This document shows, piece by piece, positions 21,201-28,400 of a stretch of 31,749 bases of DNA. Each line of letters begins with the position of its first letter. Position 1 is the first letter of the stretch. The DNA lies in IMG/VR virus record IMGVR_UViG_3300017942_000005, positions 1 through 31,749 of that record. One strand, written 5' to 3'. The notes under the pieces are model-generated. The model saw nothing but the letters and a program-made list of their open reading frames with translations. It had not been told where the DNA came from and did no database searches. This DNA comes from a virus. Made by a program: the position numbers and the translations under genes.

Positions 21201-22449
21201 CAGCAACCCCCGGGTCGTTAGAAAAGAAGAAGCCAGCCCGAGCCGTAGGATGTCCAGATGATCGCTGCTTAAACCAAGCTTCAAAGCGGTCAAAATCCTC
21301 CTTTGTTCCATGATAAACAACCAGCGGCTCTCCGTCCTCATCGACAACCTTCGAATCTCCAAACCATCGTTTGAATTCCGGGCTATCCGTCTGGCGCTCA
21401 GGTTCGGCCAGCTCAAACATGCCCTGAGTCGGCGGCGCTTTCTTCGACAGTCGCGCTAGTTCCGCTATCAGCGAATCATGAACAGCTTTGAACTTTTCCT
21501 TCGTTCCCCTTGCCGGCCCTATGCGTGTTTCTCTTTTGAGATCATTCGCTTTCCCCTGAGCCCTCAGCCGGACATTCTCTTTTTCCAGAGCCGCCAGTCT
21601 ATCTTGCAGGGCCTTGTCCGCTTTATTCTCGACATAAACAACCCTCTCAACTTCAGCCCGTTCGTCTTTCGTGAGAGGCGAACCCTTAGCGACCGTCATC
21701 CGATTGACGACGGCAACCAGGTTATAATCCTCGCCGACGACCATTTTCATGGCGTTCAAGCCGGCTGAGTTCTCGCGCGAGCCCCTTCGGAGCGCTTCGT
21801 CGTTCCTAGCGTAATCGGCCTCTATTTGATTCAGATTGATTCGAAAGTTCTTGGCGGCTTCCGTGTCCCCGCGGTTGATGGCCTCGGCGAGCTGATCGGT
21901 TGTTTTCTGATGCGCCTCCACGATGCGAGCCCGATCATAGCCAAGAGCGCCAATCTCTGACGGTGTTATTTGCCTTGGGGTTCTGGAAACGTCCAGCGCC
22001 AATGCGCGCGGATCGACGCGGCCGGATTCAACCGCTTGGCGGCCGTGCGCGTAAGACGGTCCTAGCGTCTTGTACATTTGCTGCTGGACGGGACTTAGGC
22101 CTCGGGCTTCCCTTGAAGCCTCAACATCTTTCTTTTTGACGCCCACCGTGCGGGGCTCACGGGCAGGCTCAGTTTCGAACAGCTTCTCTTTCGGCGCCGG
22201 GCCAGCGGCGGCGGCCTGAAGGGAATCAATGTGGTCAAGGACGCGCGTTATGTCGGCGGCCTCTCCTTTGTTTTCATTCCAGAGGTAATAGAGCCGATTG
22301 TAGGCGTCTTTCTGGCCCTTGTTGAGCCCACGAAGGTATTCCGATCGATCAAGCACGTCGATTTCTTCGAGAGGTTTCCCGCCAAGCCGCATTATCAGGC
22401 CGTTGAATTCCTGGCGGCGCTCTTCGGATTTGAGGGGCGGACAAATCAT
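18178..22449 (-). CDS. Giant polyvalent virion-type protein with ADP-ribosyltransferase-like domain (1423 aa)
   Basis: Residues 1-340 are helical. Residues about 356-535 match the ART-PolyVal pattern: SPEFKRWFGDS, LVVYHGTKEDFDRF (377-390), AGFFFSNDPGVAAAF (405-419), KGRGYDGIKI (478-487) and WVAFVPTQIKSAT (507-519). After this come coiled-coil segments, a polytopic-looking or amphipathic central part (LSSALVLLKLSAYAGFKN; GAMMATFLGFLGLLLYVGF), a Gly-rich linker and a charged C-terminus. Polyvalent proteins are thought to be packaged and injected with DNA, then act in the new host. MFELAE (344-349) and MFDLAE (533-538) bracket the ART domain. No ribosome site; TTGTGA-17-TACCAT ends six bases before ATG 22449. 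Confidence 0.82.
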   Translation of the reverse strand: MICPPLKSEERRQEFNGLIMRLGGKPLEEIDVLDRSEYLRGLNKGQKDAYNRLYYLWNENKGEAADITRVLDHIDSLQAAAAGPAPKEKLFETEPAREPRTVGVKKKDVEASREARGLSPVQQQMYKTLGPSYAHGRQAVESGRVDPRALALDVSRTPRQITPSEIGALGYDRARIVEAHQKTTDQLAEAINRGDTEAAKNFRINLNQIEADYARNDEALRRGSRENSAGLNAMKMVVGEDYNLVAVVNRMTVAKGSPLTKDERAEVERVVYVENKADKALQDRLAALEKENVRLRAQGKANDLKRETRIGPARGTKEKFKAVHDSLIAELARLSKKAPPTQGMFELAEPERQTDSPEFKRWFGDSKVVDEDGEPLVVYHGTKEDFDRFEAWFKQRSSGHPTARAGFFFSNDPGVAAAFSGHEVNPQSWPPKLVYREGSKIIPAFLSIKNPIEISASDFIAQYVTGTESFEGFAESAKGRGYDGIKILRDPRLGESLSGDEYAGDTWVAFVPTQIKSATANVGSFGTEDPRIMFDLAEEEMTAENPDLIRIIKALSTSWVGQGLNTAEEVTAAIKKDLEPFAPSITEREIADIWSGYGRARQPNMEELAVRLREVGRQQRLINALEDAEAGESPKRSGYQQDKPSQRVLDLRKAVKAAMVQNAVKIEKTKKSPEEQWRTALQAYKKRLATETAKIKKKIAEKDFSKKKRGPMKLDREALRLRGEREGQRAILEKMADEHKKAESKQGFIGKATYYIPRWIRWSDLSSALVLLKLSAYAGFKNISTPIEMLYSAGLSKVPGLRGIYAKSPYYSGGLNLEAELASLKTIFNHITVGPESSVWQEMLNARRTGQTKIDLVYGGKKVALDPDFIEFWGRVHSALKTQPKIAEFQRAFIRLKDFEYRARIAQGMSPEAALQEIEEPEFQIGLGMMAYVYANRAILMNDNQLNTLYRTLLRLVESEKNGKRGQLASAIIRSFLPIVKVGTNFTFETTEYLFGPGKAFIRMALAGGGAGKGSGGGGIPPGGTGGFADRLTPEDADYIARNINRGAMMATFLGFLGLLLYVGFRGLEFGGYYVAGEKKRGSEDVQVGGVRFFGMDLPGWMVHNPAVNALQFYATVYRILDAKRKGNKEASYTDALVQSSLALFEEIPFLGEPVRAIRESEQPGGVGKFITAPVRSAVLPPDIQRLARATDPEEKAGLGHVVARMLQLERPKVIRRPKGVAEEFEAVTPGLRTNVPIVRGMPDKVGKELDAVNQKITAPKREEGESPEDYKARADRHTKQIARTLPEIIESDEYRQADKSGKKKLLEFGIKEARKDAEAKVEALPEERDLALERSAALTEAETKLKAKLGKVDKETLAEAKRQLNGIFRTFSTKQKDIQKMSPETRAAQAKRKGEILQRYLNENVINRQVDRIASRFARSAI
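20836..20853 (-). other. MFDLAE motif, possible polyprotein processing site
   Basis: Residues 533-538 of the 1423-residue protein, right after the ADP-ribosyltransferase-like domain. Sister motifs are GMFELAE at 21403-21423 (before the domain) and GMFSLAK at 25621-25641 near the end of the 2064-residue protein. Confidence 0.35.
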
Positions 22450-22455
22450 GCCGCA

Positions 22456-22484
22456 ATGGTATCAAAGGCGAGGTTTACTCACAA
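22456..22484 (-). promoter_or_regulatory. Predicted leaderless promoter of the 1423-aa gene
   Basis: Minus strand TTGTGA (22484-22479), 17 bases, TACCAT (22461-22456), then six bases to ATG 22449. It lies within the end of the PP-loop gene. No Shine-Dalgarno sequence is present. Confidence 0.5.
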
Positions 22485-23335
22485 AGCCCATAAGCGCTTT
22501 CGCACGCTGGACGTTCTTCGAGAATTTTGAACATATTGTACTGGCTGCCCCCTCTGTCCGTTTTCGCCCACTCTACGACTTCATCGACCCAATTGATTTC
22601 GAGTCCCGGTACTATCGGGGCAAAGAATGTGCGGCCGACCTCTCTTTCCCAGCCCCGAACCTTATCGATCATAGCGGGAAATCTTTGTGCCCATGCCAGA
22701 ATATCGCTCTTTTTTGCGTTTATACACGGCGCACAGCCTACACGGCCGAATCCAAAAGTATAGAGCGGGTTAATTTGCTGGCCATGACTTTGGATGTAAT
22801 CGAAGCACATTTTTTTTGTCCAATCAAAGACCGGCTGATTAACCATGCAGTTGAAAAATTCATCATAGCAACGGCCAACCGTCTTTTCTCGCGCGGGGCT
22901 TTCATCGCGTCGGACCCCGGCGTACCTCTCATAATGCCTAGCGCAAGGCAGATCCGATGAGTGCCCCAGATTTTCAAATAGCCATCGGCGGATCGGAAGT
23001 AGCTTCAGCTTCTCAGTGCAAAACTGCGCCTTACGGCTCGGGAATCTTCCTTTGATCTTAGCCATTAGGTCGAAAGTAAGCTCGGCCCTTGGCTCGAAAC
23101 CGTGCTTTTCAGCTTGGTCCCGACCTATCCACATATCCCGGATTTCGGCCTTGACCACGATAACGGAGTGAACGCTTCGCGAGAACCATTCAATGTGCTC
23201 AGTTGTTAGAGGGTGTTCGTTTCCGCCGGCCGGAGAGTTGAGGATAATGATGTCTTCTTTGGGAAAACGATTCAAAACCCAGAGTGCGGCGGCTTGAGAA
23301 TCAACGCCTCCGCTAAAACCAACAATATGTTTCAT
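22475..23335 (-). CDS. PP-loop ATP pyrophosphatase, PAPS-reductase/DndC-like
   Basis: 286 residues. The PP-loop SGGVDS is at 8-13 (HIVGFSGGVDSQAA). CTEKLKLLPIRRWL (106-119), GVRRDESPAR (140-149), PVFDW and RVGCAPC (198-204) are the landmarks of the phosphoadenosine phosphosulfate reductase superfamily found in phages and in DNA phosphorothioation (DndC). The protein has cysteines at 106, 201 and 204 that could hold a metal or Fe-S cluster. Substrate is unknown: sulfur transfer to DNA, tRNA or a nucleotide is possible. No dnd operon or sulfurtransferase partner is seen. It lies beside an ATP-grasp gene with its own leaderless promoter (TTCCCA-17-TATACT, 8 bases from ATG). Confidence 0.85.
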   Translation of the reverse strand: MKHIVGFSGGVDSQAAALWVLNRFPKEDIIILNSPAGGNEHPLTTEHIEWFSRSVHSVIVVKAEIRDMWIGRDQAEKHGFEPRAELTFDLMAKIKGRFPSRKAQFCTEKLKLLPIRRWLFENLGHSSDLPCARHYERYAGVRRDESPAREKTVGRCYDEFFNCMVNQPVFDWTKKMCFDYIQSHGQQINPLYTFGFGRVGCAPCINAKKSDILAWAQRFPAMIDKVRGWEREVGRTFFAPIVPGLEINWVDEVVEWAKTDRGGSQYNMFKILEERPACESAYGLCE

Positions 23336-23343
23336 GGTTGAAA

Positions 23344-23385
23344 AGTATAGACGCTTTCGGCTCCGCTGGGAATTCCCCGTTCAGG
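23344..23385 (-). promoter_or_regulatory. Promoter of the PP-loop gene with operator box
   Basis: Minus strand: CCTGAACGGGGAATTCCCA (23385-23367) begins right after the ATP-grasp stop codon. Its end TTCCCA (23372-23367) is a -35, then 17 bases, TATACT (23349-23344), 8 bases, ATG 23335. No ribosome site. Confidence 0.65.
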
Positions 23386-24657
23386 TCATAGCTTAATTCC
23401 AAACCCTTCCAACTTCTCAATCTCCTGATTCGCTTCATCCAGGCTCTCCGGGAAAACCTCAATATAGTATCCTTCAACCTGCTCGGCCTTTTCGGTGACG
23501 TTCTTGATCGCCTCCTCCATCGTATTCCCGACGTCAACGACCGCGCCAATCTCCGGAAGCCCTACGGCCTGGGGCGCACAAAAATATGTGTTGTCAATGA
23601 CGACGCAATTCCTGAGCTTGACGTGATCCCTGATTTCGGGCGGGAAGTGAACCGCCACCCAATTTTTGTCAGCAAACGATGAATGTATCAGCAACTCGGC
23701 GCCCCATTTGCCTTTCGGGGTCGGATCGACTATCTTCCCATCGGCCCCTTCCCAAATTATTTCGGCAAGGTTCGTGTATTCGAGTTGAGCCAATTCTGAC
23801 GGCGGGCTTCCGAATCGCGCCAGCGGATCAATGATGTAGGCCCTGCCGTTCTTCGTGATCCGCATTTCCAGGCCGAAGAAATTCTTATACCCGTAATTCT
23901 TCAGGATCGGCGCAATCAGGGCATTTGTTTCCCTGATCTGGTTCGGCATCTGTTCGTACTTCTGGAAGATTCCAATATAGCCCTTGTCTTTAATTTCCAG
24001 GCCGCAAAGTCCTTGAGTCGGATACTGCCCATCGATCGTGTAGGCGTCGAAGCAAATCTCACAGGCGTCGTTAATCGCATCCTCGACAATGAACTCGTAG
24101 AATTTCTTCTTCGCTCCGATGTCGTGTTCGAGCGCGTCGAGCCGAGGTTCTATGATCTTGTAATTCGGGCTGTGGAAGCTCTCAAAATCGCCGCGGGTGC
24201 GCGACGTCTTTATCCATTGATCATCATGAACCTTCAAATAGGATCGAAGATTGCCCATTCCCTTAACGACCTTATAGGGACCGATGTCCATTCCAAGCGA
24301 TTTCAGAAACTTCTTAGCGTGATCGCGGTCAAGTTCGAGATCCTCACCCATGAACGATCCGAAAACCCGATGCCCAAGATCCCGCAAGTGAACTTGCAAA
24401 TCGCCGTCGTAGGTGTCGGGAAACACCCAGAGGTCGACTTCCTTTTCAACCCGCCAAATGTCGTTTATCCGTGTGACGCCTTCGAGACCATGCCCAATTA
24501 GTTCGGCGTTGCTCCGGGCGAAGGCTGGATCTGAGCGAGGGGTAACATAATAGACTCGGCCGAAGTCCTTGGCGAGTAAAGGGGCAAGCTCGCAAAAGAG
24601 CCCGTTGTCGTAGATTAAGCAACACTTTGAAGGGTAGCGCTTTTTCGCGTCCAGCAT
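23386..24657 (-). CDS. ATP-grasp ligase-like protein (PurD/carboxylate-amine ligase fold)
   Basis: 423 residues. Residues 1-100 form a Rossmann-like PreATP-grasp part (CCLIYDNGLFCELAPLLAKD; LWVFPDTYDGDL). The ATP-grasp core follows: LELDRDHAKKFLKSLGMDIG (107-126), K150-T-S-R near the nucleotide site, EICFDAYTIDG (200-210), FFGLEMRITKNGRAYIIDPL with Glu264, and Asp277/Arg281 (DPLARFGSPPSE) as metal and phosphate ligands. The layout matches PurD and D-Ala-D-Ala-type ligases, forming an amide or similar bond through an acyl-phosphate. Substrates are unknown. It is followed by the PP-loop gene. No ribosome site; TTGTCA-18-TAAGAT ends six bases before ATG 24657. Confidence 0.83.
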   Translation of the reverse strand: MLDAKKRYPSKCCLIYDNGLFCELAPLLAKDFGRVYYVTPRSDPAFARSNAELIGHGLEGVTRINDIWRVEKEVDLWVFPDTYDGDLQVHLRDLGHRVFGSFMGEDLELDRDHAKKFLKSLGMDIGPYKVVKGMGNLRSYLKVHDDQWIKTSRTRGDFESFHSPNYKIIEPRLDALEHDIGAKKKFYEFIVEDAINDACEICFDAYTIDGQYPTQGLCGLEIKDKGYIGIFQKYEQMPNQIRETNALIAPILKNYGYKNFFGLEMRITKNGRAYIIDPLARFGSPPSELAQLEYTNLAEIIWEGADGKIVDPTPKGKWGAELLIHSSFADKNWVAVHFPPEIRDHVKLRNCVVIDNTYFCAPQAVGLPEIGAVVDVGNTMEEAIKNVTEKAEQVEGYYIEVFPESLDEANQEIEKLEGFGIKL

Positions 24658-24663
24658 GCGCCT

Positions 24664-24714
24664 ATCTTACTACCCTGAACGGGGGATTGACAATATTAGG
24701 GCTAGTGATAGGAT
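24664..24714. promoter_or_regulatory. Divergent overlapping promoters with operator box
   Basis: Leftward: TTGTCA (24693-24688), 18 bases, TAAGAT (24669-24664), 6 bases, ATG 24657. Rightward: TTGACA (24687-24692), 16 bases, TAGGAT (24709-24714). The two -35 boxes overlap in the palindromic ATTGACAAT. CCTGAACGGGGGATTGACA (24674-24692) is the operator-like box; it lies between the leftward -35 and -10 and upstream of the rightward -35. Confidence 0.72.
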
Positions 24715-24749
24715 GGGCCGTATGAAAATGGGATCTGGGAGAGAATCGC

Positions 24750-24887
24750 ATGCTAATAATAATTCTAATGCAAATCGTGACATGGAAAGCGCTGCTTATC
24801 GCGCTTGGAATCGGAGTTGCGGGAACCCTTTGCTTGTTAAAAGCGATCTATGGCCATTGGCTCGGGCCGACAGACGGGTTTTGGTAA
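24750..24887 (+). CDS. Small membrane protein, rightward, moron-like (45 aa)
   Basis: ATG at 24750 with GGGAGA about seven bases upstream; TAA at 24885. The product begins MLIIILMQIVTWKALLIALG and continues IGVAGTLCLLKAIYGHW, so nearly two thirds is hydrophobic with Trp/Lys in the middle, giving one long or two short membrane segments. It lies opposite to its neighbours, in the 241-base gap between two leftward genes, with its own TTGACA-16-TAGGAT promoter at 24687-24714. That is the layout of a phage moron, often an exclusion or host-modifying gene. A leaderless ATG at 24722 in another frame exists but opens a frame antisense to the next gene. No homolog is recognised. Confidence 0.6.
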   Translation: MLIIILMQIVTWKALLIALGIGVAGTLCLLKAIYGHWLGPTDGFW

Positions 24888-24898
24888 AGGGAGGGCGC

Positions 24899-25465
24899 CT
24901 AATCCGGCTTCTGTTGCTTGAACGTTCGAATCGATTCTTCTCTTGTTTTCGGTTCGCCTTTGATAAAGTGCGAATTGGATTTCGGCTTTTCAACGATGAG
25001 TGCGCCAATCGCCTCTTCGTATTCTTTCCACGAGATCCCCATCTGAGCGGAGAGGGTCATTTCAATCGCTTTGGCCGTTAGGTGTGCGTCACGGTAGGGC
25101 GCATCGGGTTCCTCTCCGGGCTCGCCGTTGCCTTTGTATTCAAGATCGAAGGCGTTGATTGTCTCATCGGAGACGCCGGCATTCCGCGCGAGTAATCTTT
25201 CAACCATCGCGTGAATCAAGAGCATTTGGTTATAGACGGGATTTCCGGTGTCCGTGATTATGAATTCCAGCCGATCCCCGACCTGACGCCAGTCGTCCAA
25301 TGTCTCATAGGCTTGGGCGTCTTGCTCGACAAAGGAAACCTTAATGTGCTTGACGCCTGGGTCGATAATTCGGCCAGTTCCTTTGCAGGCGAGGCATTCA
25401 AATTCGGAAGGATGCCGACCTGAGCCCTTGCAGTTGTAGCAGAGTGCGGTTAGCGTATTGGTCAC
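24899..25465 (-). CDS. Protein with DnaJ-type zinc motifs and a conserved phage domain (188 aa)
   Basis: The start is GTG at 25465, overlapping the stop of the giant gene (GTGA). Residues 9-32 hold CYNCKGSG and CLACKGTG, two CxxCxGxG motifs as in the DnaJ zinc-binding domain. Residues about 35-165 (VKHIKVSFVEQ, DDWRQVGDRLEFI, LIHAMVERLLARNAGVSDETI, PYRDAHLTAKAIEM, MGISWKEYEEAI) fit a conserved phage family of unknown function in which HxxVE and D..H helices recur. I infer a metal-binding, possibly structural or chaperone-like role. TAGTAT ends six bases before the GTG, another leaderless-type context. Confidence 0.68.
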   Translation of the reverse strand: MTNTLTALCYNCKGSGRHPSEFECLACKGTGRIIDPGVKHIKVSFVEQDAQAYETLDDWRQVGDRLEFIITDTGNPVYNQMLLIHAMVERLLARNAGVSDETINAFDLEYKGNGEPGEEPDAPYRDAHLTAKAIEMTLSAQMGISWKEYEEAIGALIVEKPKSNSHFIKGEPKTREESIRTFKQQKPD

Positions 25466-28400
25466 GGAAGGATACTAAACCGGCCGCCGTGTTCTATGCA
25501 ATTCGCGGCGACCTTTGCGCCCTCGAAAGCCTGGCGAGCGATTTCGTCATCAATCTGTTTTAAGAGCGTTTGGCGCTCTGAATCACTCATATTATCAACA
25601 CGCTTTGTCAACGCGGGGAGCTTGGCGAGGCTAAACATTCCTGGCGTCTCGACCTCTTCGGGCTTGCCTCCGAACGCCTGAATAAACGCATCAGTCGGCG
25701 TTACGGCTTGCGCGAACAGTCCGCCCGGTTCTCGCGCCTCTGCGTATGTTCTGAAAGCCTTCGCCGTTTTGATCGGCCCCATCTGCAAAGCGTTTCCAAG
25801 TTGAATCTCCCTTGCGGTAAACGGCTTTTCAACGAACAGTGAGCCCTCTTTTTTGGTGTAGCCTTCCAAGTCTTTGCCGACGCCGGCGGCTTTCGCGTCC
25901 GTGATCAAATCGATTGCGTTTCTAATCTCTTCGGTCAAATCCCATTCCGGGTCGGCCTGTAGCTTAATTAGGCTCGGCGCTGCGCGCTCAATATTCTGGC
26001 GGACATAGGATGGCGTGCGCCCCATCTGGTCCAGATCCCGGAAGATGCGCCCAAGCAACAGGCGTTCAATTCTTTGCCTCGCTTCGGGCAGAATTCCGCC
26101 GGCTTTCAATAGTGCGTTTCGTTCCTGGGGCTGGAAGACTCCGGATTGAATAAGATGCTCGACAATCGCCGGTCCCTTTGCTTCCAGTACCTTTGAGAGC
26201 GTAGCCTCCGGGCCGCCAGATTCGATTTGCCCGGCGAGATAATTAACCGTCGCGTCTTTCATCTGACCGGCCTCGGCGACAGCCCGCTCTTGAGGGGTCA
26301 GGGCGCGAGTTCCGGAAACATTCAACTCGGTAATCGCCTGATGCGGCACCAGGTTTTCATCTGTGACCTCGCGCACAAGAATAGGCTGTTTCATTTTGAC
26401 GATTTCGGGGAGCGCGATTCCGTAGATGGGCGCCTGCTTGTAGAGTTCGGCCTTGTACGGTTGGCCTGCGCCCTCCGCGCGATAGAAGCGCCCGAGCATC
26501 ATACTCCGCGAATTGCCCCCGAGGACATTCCCGTTCATATCAATGATCGGCGGACCATTTTCGGCCGTGTCGGAATTGTTGATCAACCGCTTGGGCAAAA
26601 ACTTGTCCGGCGAGGATTGCGTCATAACCTCTTGCTGATAAAACTTCTCGCGGTCGTAGTGCCGATCATTCACCCATTGATAGGCCGGGTTCGGCTGAAA
26701 TGTGAGGGGATCGTGAGAAGGGAAGACGTCGGCTAGCTCCCGAATGGCGTACCTTGCGTTGATCGTTTTATTCGTGCCAGGGATGACGATCTGCGTAGCC
26801 TCGCCGATGCTCCGCGGGCCGCCTGGCTCACGAGTTTCAGAAAGTTTTGGCTTGAGGGTGGTTTCGGTAGGTTCGGCTTCGGGGGCTTCGGTAATTTTTT
26901 CGGGTTTTCCACTTGGTTCCTCCTTCGGTTCCGGCGCTGTCATCTCGCCTACGATCATAGGCAGCGCGTCTTTAATCTTCCCGTGACCTTCTGGTCCTAG
27001 CAGGCTTTCAACCTCTTTTTCAATTTCGGCGGGGTCGGCCACGTCTTCATCAATCAGCGTTTGAACCAGATCCTTTAGGGCGTCGAGTTGCTGCGCGCTA
27101 AGCGGCGCGAGGCTTTCTGCTTCTTGAGAAACTCCCTGAGCCCCTCTTTCCCGCCCTTTTGCCACTGTTCGAAGGCCTGGACGACCGGCGACCGCTCTTC
27201 CTTTTTCTGGAGCTCTGTCTTGTTCAAGTTTTGCTTTGACTTCATCTTTGACCTCTTTCAACTTGCCGTCTAAATGGTGGAATCGATTCAATGCGTCAGG
27301 CGCAAAGGCCCGCCCTATCATATTGAAATACCCATCCATAAAGTCGAGTGCGTCATCTTCCGACATTCCAAGTTCTTGTTCTTGTCCCGCCGCAATGTGC
27401 GCCGCTGCTTCGTGAACAACGAGCCTGGGGTCGGACAGCCAAGCGTAGCCCCTCTTCTTGACGGCTTTCGCGACCTTTTGATAACTCGGGATCTCTAAAG
27501 CGGCCCCGACCGGGATCTCTTTTCCGTAGTATCTTCTGACCGCGTAGTCGGCGACGTGTGTTAATTCGTGCTTGTAGGTGGTCGGGTGTGGGCGCCCGAC
27601 AGCAAATTCAAATTTAGAACTTGCCCCTTCATAGAGAGCGCGGGCCAGGGCATGATAATTCTCGGCTTCCTCTCCCGTAGAGCGCCGGGCTTTGGCGGTT
27701 GCTTTTGCGGCGTACTGATAGGCGGCCGGGCTGTCCATCGTGACTCCGGTTATATTGTGGCCGGCCAATTCGCTGAGCATTCCAAGGCCCTTCGGGTTCA
27801 CGAAGAGGTAATGGCCGCTTGGATCCCAGCCGGCGAGCGCCATATTGGAGGATTGGGCTTCCCGTGAGGAAACGCGGCCGGAAGGAAGACTTAGGTCTGT
27901 AGTTAGCGGGGCCTCGGGCTCGGCGAGCATCCCTAATAGACGGGCGGCCTTTTGAGAGCGGGGGTATTCAGCAAGGACGGATTCGGGGACTTTTTCGCCT
28001 CGGGCGACCGCCTGTTTGACCAGTTCGGAGTGCATGGGAGCTTCAGATGGAGGCGGAATTTTCATTCCAGCTTGGCCGGCCAATTGATCAACCTGCGGGC
28101 CGGTAAGATTCACCCACTTGGTCGCTTGGCGGATCTGGACACCAGCGGAAGGCGTCATCCGGATATGCTCCGGACTTGTGAGCGGATCGCGTCGATACTG
28201 AGTTGTCAACGTGATCGGCCTTCCGACCTGGAGTGCGCTTGTTATTGCCAGGACTTTTTCCCGGTTCTGCGCCGCCCGATATTCCGCGCGGGTTTGCTGC
28301 CAGGGCTCCAGGGCTTGGGCCTCGGCCTTCCGCTTCCGCTCAGGAGGTTCTTGAACGGCCGCCACGCCGACTGGTCTTTCAGCAGCTCCGGGTTCAACCT

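Noticed and set aside
24656-25081. Rightward open frame of 141 codons
   Set aside because: Most of it is antisense to the DnaJ-motif gene and its composition (Arg/Leu/Phe-rich) is that of a shadow frame.
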